Source: Amoeboaphelidium protococcarum
Taxonomy: Eukaryota; Aphelidiomycota; Aphelidea
NCBI GenBank assembly: GCA_023515745.1
Contig: JALECJ010000007.1
Span: 1 to 64,000, forward strand
Direction: 5' to 3'
DNA length: 64,000 nucleotides
Under the pieces are notes generated by a model that was given only the letters and a program-made list of their open reading frames with translations, was not told the DNA's origin and did no database searches. Below, in pieces: positions 47,497-58,610 of the stretch. The position numbers were made by a program, and so were the translations under genes. Numbering within the stretch: position 1 is the stretch's first letter; the number at the start of each line of letters is the position of its first letter.

Positions 47497-47763
47497 ATGG
47501 CTCCCAATTTACATGTGCCTAGAATACTCTACCTTATAATTCCTATAATTGGTGGATACGGAATAATGAAAACAATGACACCATCTGATGAGTAGTATGT
47601 GAAGAGTCTGCCTAGAGAGCGACAGGCTGATATCACAAAGCAAGACTTGCAGCGAAAACGCGAAGGTAAAATGTCATAATCAGAACTGATTGGATTAATG
47701 CTCAAGTAGAACATGGAGTCTAATCGTCCTGCCTGGGATGTTCGGCCTCCTAAGCTAGACTGA
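47497..47763 (+). CDS. CBP4/UQCC3-like bc1-complex assembly factor, 88 aa
   Basis: The frame runs from ATG 47497 to TGA 47761-47763. A single N-terminal membrane helix (RILYLIIPIIGGYGIM) is followed by KTMTPSDEQYVKSLPRERQ, resembling the CBP4 consensus (G...GY.LM.YTTPT.EQLY..LSPELR). The C-terminus is charged and ends WDVRPPKLD. CBP4 is an inner-membrane factor for cytochrome b assembly in complex III. The match is short, so another small inner-membrane assembly factor is possible. TAG encodes the conserved-position Gln of DEQ. Confidence 0.6.
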
Positions 47764-48236
47764 ATAATATATGAAATTATGAAATTGAAATGAATGTTAT
47801 TTTTGTGACGAAATTAAGAAAGTGATATTTGTCCTTCTATTCATTGCGCCTTGAACCATGTTGCTGTAAATCGCTTGGCGACTTTCGTATCATGTTCTTA
47901 CCAAGACCAAACTTATCTAGCTCTTGAAAGCGTAGTTTTGCCTCAGCTACCTTCAACTTGTGTCCCTTGTTCTTTACATCTGCTGGTGTCAGAACCATAC
48001 CAGTAAGTACACACAGCTGCTTCAATACGTTCAATTCCGCGGTCAGAGGCGCAACTTGCAGCTTATCAACAGTTTGGAAAAAGGCGTCTTCGACTAAACC
48101 AATTACCAAGACGGCGTACTTTGGGCCTGAAATGACAATCGTTTACTTCTGGTGAAGAAGATGTGCTACCAATGGAAAGCTACGAATTAGTGTTGGCAAT
48201 TGCAGCGGTTCGTGCTACAGGATTGTCTCGCGACAT
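47702..48236 (-). CDS. Hypothetical protein, 163 aa, overlapping its neighbours
   Basis: Exons 48236-48170 and 48126-47702 are joined across a 43-nt intron (GTAGCACATC...TTTCAG). The core is convincingly protein-like (GPKYAVLVIGLVEDAFFQTV, LTAELNVLKQLCVLTGM, FQELDKFGLGKN), ending at TGA 47702-47704. The first exon lies in another frame of the zinc-finger gene, and the last 60 bp are antisense to the CBP4-like gene. Alternatively this sequence is the C-terminal exon of the zinc-finger gene, reached by a 92-nt intron (48127-48218) that also keeps the frame. The function is unknown. Confidence 0.4.
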
Positions 48237-49994
48237 GCGCCTAGTAAGTCGACTAACGCACAAAGGTTTGTTGGCACGTCTCGCAGGTAAATTTTTTCCT
48301 CTCTGGATTGTGCTTTTCATCCCAATGCCGAGTTAGATGCCACTTTTCAGCGTAAGCCTTGTCACAATTCTTCTCCATGCAACGAAATGGTTTTTCAACC
48401 TTCTACTAGCGTTACAGCATGTGAGCGGTGTATTCACCTGCAGAGGCGAAAACAGCACCGCATACCGGAACATCACACCGATATTATTAAGAAGACTAGG
48501 CAGCGCATTAGGAGGATTACTAGGAGGACTGGACAGCGCGTTAGGAGGATTACTAGGAGGACTGGACAGCAGCAACTTGAAATTCGTTCTAATAGGCCAC
48601 GACGTGGTGACCATCAGAAGTGTAATCTCTGGTTAGATGATTACCAGTGACCCTTCTGTACAAAATTCCATATGCTATTCTATACAAAAATCGCATCTGA
48701 TGCGCATACTCGTTATTGTCTTCAGGCCATATACCGCCACAAAGACATTGAACAATGTCTTCGGCACAGAACACATTCAGGCCATTGACAACTCTTCCGT
48801 CCTCTTGTTGCGTTCTAATGCACGCCAGGTAGACGTTGGAGAGACGAACAGGCGCCATTGTCGCAACGTACTTAAGGAATTCCACCAGATAGTAGGGATT
48901 TCCAGTGCCAAAGTTATCTGGACACGTCATTTCCATCACCACAATGTCTTCTTCAGTGCACCCATTAGACTTGAGATCTAATGGCACATGCGCATAGACG
49001 CGTCCATTACTTCTGCTAAATTTTGCCAGCATGGAGTATTCAAACGCTCCATTGCCAAAGTAATGAGCACCAGTAATCAACTTTCGTCCAGCAAGCCCAG
49101 GAATCACCTCTTTTCCAGAAGACGTCCAAGTGAATGGATTCATCAGCTCTTCAAGGAAATCGTCGACAATTCCATAATGAATATCATCAACGCGCTAATT
49201 ACCACTGAATCTTCAAAAAATCAGCCCAAAGACTCTGGATCCAGGTTCAGCTTTCATAACAAGCTCCAGCGGCTCATATTCTTCCAGCGAAGGTCCAAGA
49301 TGTCCAACTGAAGTGTGGGCCTTGATTGTTTCATCGCCACCATCGCCGACTTAAGACAGAGCATTCAGTTTCAGCTTATTTGCGCAACCTGCACATAAGA
49401 TATTGGCACTGTCATCTGTCCGGGGAATATCGTGCTTGCATTCGGAGCACTTCATCCTATTGCACGTTTTAAGCCACTTTTTGATCGCAGTTTACTCTTC
49501 AATGTAGAAACTTTGGGAGAACTCATCCTGGCCAATTAAGATTTGTACCCATCACGCCATTGCACCTATCTTGGCTGATGGCGTCCCTTTGCTTTATGAT
49601 TATGGAAATTCTTCCAAAGATCTGCCGCAATTTTGCATAGGCCACAGATGCCAAGTGCAGTATCTACAAATTAAGGCTTGGATTATGTACAGTAGAACAC
49701 GCCACAACCTTTGCAGATAAATTTCAGATTGCTAACCAAGCTTATCTTGACATCTTCTCGTGCACCAAATTCCCAAAACCACGCAGAGTCATTTTAAATC
49801 AGAGTCGAATCACTCTTAAAGATAAACTTCATCCATCTTTAATAACAGAGTGTCACGAACATTTTATTCTGACTTCCAGTGTATTAAGTCATACAAGCCT
49901 GGACGTGCATAACTCTGCTCGCGTCCAACATGATCATTCTTGTAGATACTCTAAGATCTTATAACCTGTTAGTGATGGTTGCTTCATCCACCAT
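48043..49994 (-). CDS. Zinc-finger protein, about 624 aa, with two very short introns
   Basis: Exons 49994-49566, 49527-49234 and 49194-48043 are joined across introns of 38 nt (GTGCAATGG...GGCCAG) and 39 nt (GTCTTTGGG...AATTAG). Frame analysis supports both, although the donors are not consensus. The N-terminal third has paired cysteines (FICKGCGVFYC ... GICGLCKIA, then MKCSECKHDI ... ILCAGCANKL), zinc-ribbon or PHD-like. A middle domain (EDIVVMEMTCPDNFGTGNPY, VRLSNVYLACIR) is unrecognised. A Gln/Ser repeat (QSSQQSSQ) leads to C2H2 fingers: YRCDVPVCGAVF...H, FRCMEKNCDKAYAEKWHLTRH, FTCETCQQTFVRQSTYQAH. A nuclear DNA-binding role is likely. The frame is open upstream to about 50060 without ATG, so a 5' exon may exist. 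Confidence 0.55.
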
Positions 49995-51305
49995 GCGAAC
50001 CGGATTGCCTTTTAATAGTTTGTATTGGAAGTAGACCGACAGCAACAAAAATCTTCTTCATTGTCATTTGCAACAACATAACCTATGGACTTCACCAGTT
50101 TATACATATTCTGCTCAAAAGTGCATTTTAAGTTTCTCCGTACGTAGGCATTCAAATGGATTAAAGTGTAAAAACCACATAAGCAATGCTTTCATGACTT
50201 TTTGTGACTCATTAAACTTAAACTCACATCTTAGGTAATAGTCACAGTAATGACCCTGCTCATCAACCTTGACTAATTATATCCAGTCCACTATCGTAAC
50301 AACAGGCTAAAAAGAAGAGAGCATTGCGCCGTTGAAAAGTCTCTTATTACAAGACAGAAAGACGAGTGTGTAACAACTTTCACTTCTGGACACCTGTCAC
50401 TGTAACCGGTTTTCATTCACAAAAAGGTAACAACCGATGTCAAATTTATTTTTATCTTGATTTAGTTTCCAAGCAACCCAAAGCGGACTTCATTCATAAC
50501 AACTTACTTTACAGCAATCGTTAGTGTAGGCGGGTGCAAATTGAGATCCAAGTTAGTAAATACAATAATTGCTGACTAGTTCGAACAGCAAGTGTAAAGA
50601 TCAAACCACTGTACGCATCGCTCCAAGCGTCTCTTATGCCCCCAGATACTATGATCAACTCATTTTGCTAATCAACTTTTAGCATTGGTCATCACAAACA
50701 TATGGTATTATGGACAATAATTAATGATTGAAACTAACAATGGCGTGCGATTATTGCGGAAATGAAGATACAAGATTAAAGTCTAAATTATTACGTACAT
50801 CCTGCCCATTACTTGCGGCATCAGAAAACCATAAACGCGAAGTGTCGATAGTGTTAACAGTTACATCGCGACACCTGAAGGCATTAGTGACACATAAACA
50901 GACTCTATGTCTTAGTAAAGAATAAGGATCGGACCTTGTGCGTCTAAGTGCCATCCATTATTATCAAACTTTGATCGTGTTCTGATAACTGTGTTTGATA
51001 AAAGTATCCTGGCTGGAGCAATTCGGAGTTAAGTGTTCCAAATCGCGCAATAATTTAGTTCAAGTAATTTAAAGAACTGTAGAAACATATACTCACCATC
51101 GAGGCTAATAGAGATAGATAAAGCCATTTGTGAACGTCGAACACTGTAAGGTCGCACGAGAAATTTCAAGCGGACGAAACAGCACGTTGTGACGTAATGA
51201 TTTGGTTCGCTCTTTCCTTTATCTTTCCTTATTGAATTTCAAGTTATTGAATTTCGTAATACCCTCCAGTATTTAGCAGTGAAGCAGTATATATATACGT
51301 TAACA
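49995..51305. other. Intergenic region; possible 5' exons, no defined gene
   Basis: Between the zinc-finger gene and SDH1 several frames are open, but none is recognisable. One plus frame from 50740 has a short Cys pair (MACDYCGNEDTRLKSK). A minus frame just upstream of 49994 (FLLLSVYFQYKLLKGNPVRM) looks coding and may be the true N-terminus of the zinc-finger protein. The 300 bp before 51306 should contain the SDH1 promoter; an 18-bp near repeat (TTGAATTTC..GTTATTGAATTTCGT) occurs at about 51233-51258. Confidence 0.35.
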
Positions 51306-53156
51306 ATGTTGAATGCACTGCGTAAAAGCTTGTCTATCGCCACTAGACGTCAGATGTCTACGTCAAAGGCGTACACTGTGATTGACCATGAATTCGATGC
51401 AGTGGTCGTAGGTGCGGGTGGTGCAGGATTGAGAGCTGCATTTGGATTGGCATCTAGTGGGTTTAAAGTTGCCTGTGTGACGAAACTATTCCCTACTAGA
51501 AGCCATACCGTTGCCGCTTAGGGTGGAATTAATGCAGCATTAGGTAATATGACTGAGGATGACTGGAGATGGCACATGTACGATACCGTGAAAGGATCCG
51601 ATTGGCTTGGTGATCAGGACGCTATTCACTACATGTGCAAAGAAGCTCCGTCAACTGTGATTGAACTTGAGCATTATGGAATGCCGTTCTCTCGTACACC
51701 AGAGGGCAAGATTTATTAGCGTGCTTTCGGTGGACAGTCGCTCTAGTATGGTAAAGGTGGTTAGGCGTACCGATGTGCTGCCGTCGCTGATCGTACCGGA
51801 CACTCGCTTCTTCACACGCTTTATGGTTAATCTTTGCGTTATGATTGCAATTATTTCATCGAATACCTGGCCCTGGACTTGATTATGGAGAATGGAGAGT
51901 GTCGTGGTATTATGGCTTTGTGTTTGGAAGATGGTACCCTGCACAGATTCAATGCGCACAAGACTATTCTGGCAACGGGCGGTTATGGTCGCGCATACTT
52001 TTCGTGTACCTCCGCTCATACTTGTACTGGTGATGGTAATGCTATGGTTGCTCGTGCAGGACTCCCTTTGTAGGATATGGAATTTGTTTAATTTCATCCT
52101 ACTGGAATTTATGGCTCCGGCTGTTTGATTACCGAGGGATCGCGCGGTGAGGGCGGTTACTTGCTGAACGGTAACGGCGAGCGATTTATGGAAAGATACG
52201 CACCAACAGCTAAAGATCTTGCATCTCGTGATGTTGTATCCAGATCCATGACTATTGAAATTTTGGAAGGTCGTGGTGTTGGTCCTGAGAAGGATCACAT
52301 TCATCTGTAGCTGAGTCATCTCCCTGCGCAAGTTTTGCATGAACGTTTGCCCGGAATCTCGGAAACTGCAATGATTTTTGCTGGTGTAGATGTTACCAAA
52401 GAACCTATTCCTGTATTACCAACCGTACATTACAATATGGGCGGGATTCCTACGAAGTATACGGGTGAGGTGTTGACTGTGGACAAGGATGGGAAGGATA
52501 AGATCGTTCCGGGTCTGTTTGCCGCCGGAGAGGCCGCTTGCGTCTCAGTTCACGGCGCCAATCGCCTCGGTGCCAACTCACTGCTGGACATTGTGGTGTT
52601 TGGAAGAGCTATTGCTCACCATATTACTGAGACTAGTAAGCCTGGTGAGAAGTTGAAGCCTCTACCAGTTGGTGCAGGTGAGAAAACCATCTAGGATTTG
52701 GATGAGATGCGTTATGCCAAGGGTCAAGTGCCTACATCTGAGCTGAGATTGAAGATGTAGAAGACTATGCAGAATCATGCTGCCGTTTTCCGTGAACAGA
52801 AATCACTGGATCAAGGTGTGAGCAAGATGGACGATGTAGTGAAGGAATTTAGTGATATTGGAGTCAAGGATCGCGGTCTGATCTGGAATACCGACTTGAC
52901 CGAGACTTGGGAGCTGCGTAATCTTTTGAATAATGCCATCTAGACCATGTACTCAGCCTGGAACCGTAAGGAGAGTAGAGGTGCTCATGCCAGAGATGAT
53001 TACAAGGAGCGTGATGACAAGAACTGGATGAAGCACACGCTCTCCTGGTTTGATGAAGACAAGAACAAGGTGAAGCTTGACTATCGCGGTGTTACTATGA
53101 CCACTTTGGATGAGAAGGAATGCGCCTCCGTACCTCCAATGAAGCGTGTCTACTGA
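51306..53156 (+). CDS. SDH1: Succinate dehydrogenase flavoprotein subunit, 616 aa
   Basis: A single exon runs from ATG 51306 to TGA 53154-53156. It is the FAD subunit of mitochondrial complex II, oxidising succinate to fumarate. The presequence is basic ([19 protein letters not shown]). The Rossmann motif [14 protein letters not shown] starts near residue 33, the FAD-linking His is residue 67 in RSHTVAAQGG (the Gln, codon 72, is TAG), then [20 protein letters not shown] with two TAG Gln codons, the catalytic region MEFVQFHPTG with TAA as Gln, and the C-terminal PPMKRVY. Length and order match the family. It is the best internal proof of the code. Confidence 0.98.
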
Positions 53157-53565
53157 GATGGGTTAAATCTTCAGTGATTTTTAAATATATTTTAGCTTTG
53201 ATATATATAGCAGTTATTTGTATGTTTATTATCCGGGTTTAGTATAACATCTCTCTTGTGATATGATTATAGTTTTGTTAATTGCGGTATTCCCATAACT
53301 CCACATATCAATAATTATTAAGTGTGGTTATTGGTACAAACTTTCTGACTTTAGTGATGATCAAATGTCTCGGGGCTAATCACATCCGCAGCTTAAGTTA
53401 TAGCCTTTGTCGTCGCTCTGATTGGTGCCATTGTACAATCTAATCTTATACAACACGTTTCACCAATCTTTATAGTGTGATACGACATTCAATTGATCTA
53501 CAATTTATTCAACACTAACTCATCCTGTATCACACTGCGTATTAGGGTGACAAAGAGGAAATGAC
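53157..53565. other. Intergenic, 3' of SDH1
   Basis: This 409-bp AT-rich stretch lies between the SDH1 stop and the secreted-protein relic at 53566. No open frame or motif is recognised. Confidence 0.4.
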
Positions 53566-53928
53566 AAGCTTGCGTTATTATCTCTGCTCTACGCGATTCT
53601 TTCGACTCTAGCTAATCCACAACAAGTAGAGACCAGTGCATTATCAATGACTACATCTGTTTCAACGCTGATCTCGATAGAGACGCCGCTGACTCCTTCC
53701 CCTATTTTAGTTCCTACTTGTTGGCGACCGCGTTAACCTCGTACGCTTTCAAAAGGTGGTCAAATTCCAAATCCTCTAAAGCCGCCGTATCGCCGTCCTC
53801 GTCCTCTCCCGCCAACTGATATACCCATTCCTCCTCCATCTAATTCATCGCCTCCCTTCTGGTATCGTTAACCAGAGACACCTGGATCTCGCGGGTCTGG
53901 GTCAAAAGGACCTAATGGTGGTGCATGA
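53566..53928 (+). pseudogene. Secreted Pro-rich protein of the 54.3-kb type, start codon frameshifted
   Basis: The frame from AAG 53566 to TGA 53926-53928 encodes KLALLSLLYAILSTLANPQQ, then TSVSTLISIETPLTP and a Pro/Arg-rich mature part. The signal peptide parallels MNKFLLLSLLCAIVTTLADPNPQQ of the gene at 54342. Here the ATG at 53561 is out of frame: ATGACAAG compared with ATGAATAAG, consistent with loss of one base in codon 2, and an in-frame TGA lies just upstream. So it is either a recent pseudogene or a gene using another start. The rest of the frame is intact over 120 codons. Confidence 0.6.
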
Positions 53929-54341
53929 ATATATTATATTCTAAACAGGCAAATTTAAATATAAGTTATTTAAGTCCTGACATATAAAAAGACTGAGGTC
54001 AAGATTGACACCTAATGAAAGTAAAATAAAGATATTTCATATTTTCAACAGTAGTTATCATGAATGCCATCTTTTTCATACTGCTATTAATAAAGATACG
54101 TGCCTTACTAGTCATTTTGGAGATTCTTTGAAGTGGATTTATACATATACGTTGATTGTATCATCTCTCGAACGATTTGCAATATATGCCATTGTTATGA
54201 TTGGTTCAATCGCTCAACTACTAATCAAATCTTGGGACTATACGTATCACAATCCTGAATGGAATTACAGCAAGTTTCATCGATTCTCTTCTCCTTATCT
54301 ATCAACTCATCTTATACCATAGTTTTGAAGTAATAACTGCA
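53929..54341. other. Intergenic between two secreted-protein copies
   Basis: This 413-bp gap contains a plus frame (54005 to about 54322) with a hydrophobic patch (WIYTYTLIVSSLERFAIYAI) but no ATG at its start and no known motif. I do not call it a gene. It probably holds the promoter of the gene at 54342. Confidence 0.35.
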
Positions 54342-54758
54342 ATGAATAAGTTTTTACTATTGTCACTGTTATGCGCAATTGTTACAACTCTTGCTGATCC
54401 CAATCCGCAGCAGAAGGGATAAAGGAGAATTCCTAGATCATCAATAACGGCCTCTGTGACAACTATGATCTTAACAGAAACGTCTCTCCCGCCTAAGCCT
54501 AAGCCTCCTCGGCTGCGTCCCAAAAAGCCATTGCGCCCGTCGCCATAACTGCCATCACCGATGTCTGGGTCAACTATAATCTCAAGAGAAACTCCTACTC
54601 CTCCTCCAGGTCCTTTTCCTGGGCCTGCGCCATTTGAGTGGCCTCGTGATACTGTGCATTCATCTCCGGGGCCTCAGCTTCCTTAAGAACCTTTGCGCCG
54701 TCTAGTCCTCTACCTCCGCTGCCGTAAATACCATTACCGATACCCGTGTCAACTGTGA
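54342..54758 (+). CDS. Secreted Pro-rich protein, 138 aa, repeat interrupted by frameshift
   Basis: The frame runs from ATG 54342 to TGA 54756-54758. It has a signal peptide (MNKFLLLSLLCAIVTTLADP), then SSITASVTTMILTETSLPP and Pro/Lys/Arg-rich sequence. A unit PQLPSPMSGSTIISRETP (DNA about 54546-54605) is repeated at about 54724-54775 (PQIPLPIPVSTVISTETP), but in the +1 frame relative to the annotated frame, and FEWPRDTVHSSPGP is likewise echoed downstream. The original protein was therefore probably longer and a one-base shift or unrecognised intron now truncates it. Signal peptide and unit sequence tie it to the copy at 53566. Confidence 0.55.
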
Positions 54759-54950
54759 TCTCGACCGAAACTCCTTTTTGAGCAGCCTCGTGATACCGCG
54801 CGTTCGTCTCCGGGGCCCAGCGACGTTGAGAGCCTTTGTACCTGCTTAGTCCTCTGCCTCTGTTAAATTAATGATATTTTGGAGTATAATAAAAATTCAA
54901 TAAATCACAATTACACGAAACAATCTGTATATATTTATGTCATCGAATTT

Positions 54951-57029
54951 TCAATAGAGATGCGCGTCTTGTTGATCATCTTGGACGCGATTCTTTGACG
55001 CGTTCTGCATAGAGACATTGAGCTTGTAAGAGTTCTTGATCACCTTCCACACAAAAGGCGTCAGCAGTAGACTAATCGATGTCGTACCGAGAATCGCATA
55101 ATATAAATCGCGGCTCAGAATATCCATTGATTTCGCCCTTGATGCAACTATAAAAGCAAATTCACTAACTTGACTCAATCCCAGGCCAAGTTGTAGGCTC
55201 AGCTTAGGATTTATTTTCAAACAGAGATGCAGTGATAGAAACATACACATAGTCTTACAAGCCATCAGAATCACAGTCATCATAATGAGAAGGGGTGCCT
55301 AGTCAATAAGAAACTGAGGATATATGTGCAAGCCCAGCGTACAGAAGAACAATGCTGCAAAATAATCTCTAATCGCTTCAATACCAGTGTTTTCTAATTT
55401 CGTCATCGATGACAATGATGATGATGATGTATGATTATGACTAGTCACCGATACTCCAGCCATAAAAACAGCCACCTCTGTGGACAAGTCAAAATACTCA
55501 GCTGCGAGAACAAAGGAGAAACAAACTGCCACATGGGAGAGGAGTGAGAGCTCTTCCGACAATCGCTGGCGGAGCACTCGCATTACAGGCTATAACACCC
55601 ATCGACCAATGACCCAGCTGACAATCATCATTAAAACTGTGAATACGAATGCTTTCAACATGCTCGAGGCAAAAGCCCATGATACCGGCTGTGTGAGAGT
55701 CGGCATAACCGCGAGCAAAAGGCCTAAAGCCATATCTTACAACACTAGAATACCAACTGCTGATTATCCCAAAATTGTTTCAGTCAAACCACCAATGCAT
55801 TTAAGCAGAACGGTGGTGCTAGATAGTGAAATCAAACTACCAATTAACACAGATTACGTGACGGGAAGTCCAACTACGGATCCAAGTAATACAGATATAG
55901 TTATCAAGAACAGTGTAAATAAAGATCCACCTAGAGCAGTTATTCGCCAATGTTTCCGTATTTTATCAACTGAAAACTCTGTCCCTAGTGCATACATGAT
56001 AAAGAGCACGCCGATCTGTGCAATAGTTTCAATCTACACCAGAGATTTTATCTTGTTAGAAGTAGTAGGACCGAGAACTATACCAGTGAGAATATATCCA
56101 AAAAATGATGGCAACTTTAATAGATCAAACACTAGTCCCCCGATAAATGCACCAACACTCAGATAAATTAAATCATAATACAGTCGCATATCAAGAATGT
56201 GCTCGGTAGGATTACTCGTCCGACTAAGAACATATTAATCATTAGATGAATCGATCAACGTACTTGCCACTTTATGCTTCGGTGATGTATGCTTTATAGT
56301 CTTGCCTGACTATGCAGCTTTCAACGCGTCTACTGATTGACTTTCATCATTTGCCGATGATAAATTATCCGTACTTTTACTCGAAAGTAACGCGTTAGTA
56401 GATGATTAGTCGTCGGATATAGACTCTTCAAAATCAGATTTATCAATGGAATCTTTACTGGAGTCTTCTTTGATTTTAATAACAGTTTCCACAGACTCAA
56501 TATTACTCCCATCTTCCATCTACTTATCCCGTATGGTATCTTCTAGCTGACTGACAGACTTATCAAAACCTTTGATCACACCTTCCACAATATTATCTTT
56601 TTCATTAGTCTCACCGTCACTTTACAATCTGTTCTATTCAGCACTATTGTCGTCATTAAATCTCAGCTTGTACTACTTTTATACATCATACGCCAGTTAT
56701 TAGACACTTTTAAGCAGAAGATCGCTATTCAATGCGACATTCGAGAGACTCTCATTCAAATACAAATCCAAGGCTTTATCAGTACAGTTAATCAAATGAT
56801 CAATAGTAACAGATTATAAATACTTATGTTGGAATAGTAAATGATCGCCATTTGTGACAGAGTCTGTGGATGCATTACTTATACCTGCAATTTGGAGTTA
56901 TTCCTCTGCAAGATTTAATTCATCGCTGTAACTCTATTTCAGCTTTATTTTCTTATCCAAAACGAGGAGTGAATAGCATTAAGATATTTATATTATGAGC
57001 AAAATTGAGCATATAGTAGTAGTCCACAT
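54951..57029 (-). CDS. TMCO3/KefB-type cation:proton antiporter, 692 aa
   Basis: A single exon runs from ATG 57029 to TGA 54951-54953. A hydrophobic signal sequence (TTTICSILLIIQISQCYSLLV) is followed by about 250 residues of acidic Ser/Lys-rich and coiled sequence. From about residue 285 comes the CPA2 exchanger fold: SVGAFIGGLVFDLLKLPSFF, GYILTGIVLGPTTSNKI, IGVLFIMYALGTEFSVDKIR, SLSSTTVVLKCI, FFCTLGLHIYPQFL, GLSQVSEFAFIVAS. The signal peptide plus soluble extension plus CPA2 order is that of human TMCO3. It probably exchanges K+ or Na+ for H+ in an endomembrane compartment. Confidence 0.85.
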
Positions 57030-57176
57030 TATAATTTACTGACTCAAAACCGTCCGTCTATGCGTACAAGAGTAATAAAAGTCAAATGCTTTGAGGAAGC
57101 GACGCAGCACAGAGTAAAATGAAAGCGATAAAGAACGTTGAAACAATTGAAGAGAGACTGTAATTCGATCAACACA

Positions 57177-58610
57177 TCATCCAAACACGTCAGATCTTAA
57201 ATCTTACAATATCTGTAAATTATACTCCAACAGCGGTTCATGAGACCATTTTTAATCTGAGACGTACTTTAACAAGGGATTGAGATAAAACTTTTCCAAA
57301 TACCGATCAAGGACAGAATCATATATCACCATTTCTCGATCTGTAAGCAGAAGCCACCTGCTAAAGTTTAGAAATTGTATATGCCAAGACACATTATCGC
57401 TACTAGACGGTGGAGTAAGCATCTTGATTATATCACGCGTTTCATCGCTGAGGAAGCAATTAGGACTTTACAACGCAGTCAATAATTCCTACTTCATCAA
57501 CTACAGGGAGACAACTTTAAAGTTCTCATATGGGCAGTCCGTAAGTAACAGCTTTAGCATCACGAGAAGATGTTCTTTACTCAGTTTATTACAGATAATA
57601 TGAAATTACTAAAAGCAATGGTGTCTTAACTGAGGATTAGGACACTGTGACATGAAATGAATTTATCCATGCAGACAATCAAGATCAGCTATCATCTAAA
57701 GGCTATAATCGGTGTATTAATTTAGTACTTCAATGGAACAGTCCAAGACTGAATTTATGAATGTTATCCATTAGTCAGAGGGAGTATCTTGATAGACTTA
57801 TAGGCAAGACATCATGCATGGATAGTAAACATCAATACATCGCAGATCATCAGATTAGAGCTTTAACCGTTTTAATACAACAAGCCTAGTGATTATAAAG
57901 CCCACAGCGCGTTATTTACCTTCTTAAACGCGTTTTAACAGCTAAGGCGTATTTATATCAAGAACTGCGATAATCGAATCAATATGGTGTAGTATATCCT
58001 GGTAAGAATCGACTTGGTCGCATTAATCAAGTAGTATATACTATTCAACAAACTCTTCTATGACATTTGCAAAATGCACAATCAAATTTTGAGACTCAAC
58101 AAGAGAATTCTACGCAGCAATAACGAATATTCTCTAGAGCATTTGGAACATGAATGATTACTCGAGGACATACAAAGTACCAAGTAGCTCTAATAGTTCC
58201 ATCAATGATCTCGCTTGAGGCTTCGCTGGCAATAATTACTCGACACATTAAACAGCCAACACTAAAATCTATTTATTAAGCGCATCATCTATAAATTGCT
58301 GATTAGTAGAGCAATGTAAAAATTCCATACACGCAATCAGAAACTCTTTTTTACTAGTATACTCGTAGCATAATTGTACAATATCGCGTAATAGATCCAC
58401 ATCATCAGCAGACTCTATAACCTACTAATGAGTACTACAGATCAGTCTAAACATTTCCCATCCAGAGAATCTCAGTAGTTCATTAGTGTGCTAGTTGTCC
58501 AATTACAATACATCACGCTTTATCATTTTGAACAATTACACCAATGCATCTGATTACAGATTGCCATAATATTGAGCAATGAGATCCTAAAACTGATCTG
58601 CTAATTCCAT
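57177..58610 (-). CDS. Alpha-helical repeat protein, 477 aa
   Basis: An intact frame runs from ATG 58610 to TGA 57177-57179, with roughly 40 UAR codons read as Gln. It is nearly all amphipathic helix (DVDLLRDIVQLCYEYTSK, LMELLELLGTLYVLE, LIVHFANVIEEFVE, HLLVMLKLLLTDCPYENF), consistent with HEAT/ARM-like repeats. Glomulin/Alf4 or Ybp1-type proteins are possible relatives, but I see no diagnostic motif. It is divergent from CHMP7 with 174 bp between starts. Confidence 0.6.

Noticed and set aside
25060-49240. General reassignment of UGA to Trp, suggested by a few in-frame TGAs
   Set aside because: All confident genes end in TGA and use TGG for Trp. The TGA in the zinc-finger gene falls inside a frame-keeping short intron, and those in the F-box-like copy do not align with Trp in its paralogue. 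Context-dependent readthrough is left open as a finding.
55480-56166. 228-codon plus-strand frame
   Set aside because: It is antisense to the TMCO3/KefB membrane domain, whose motifs lie on the minus strand; openness on the other strand is expected with only one stop codon.
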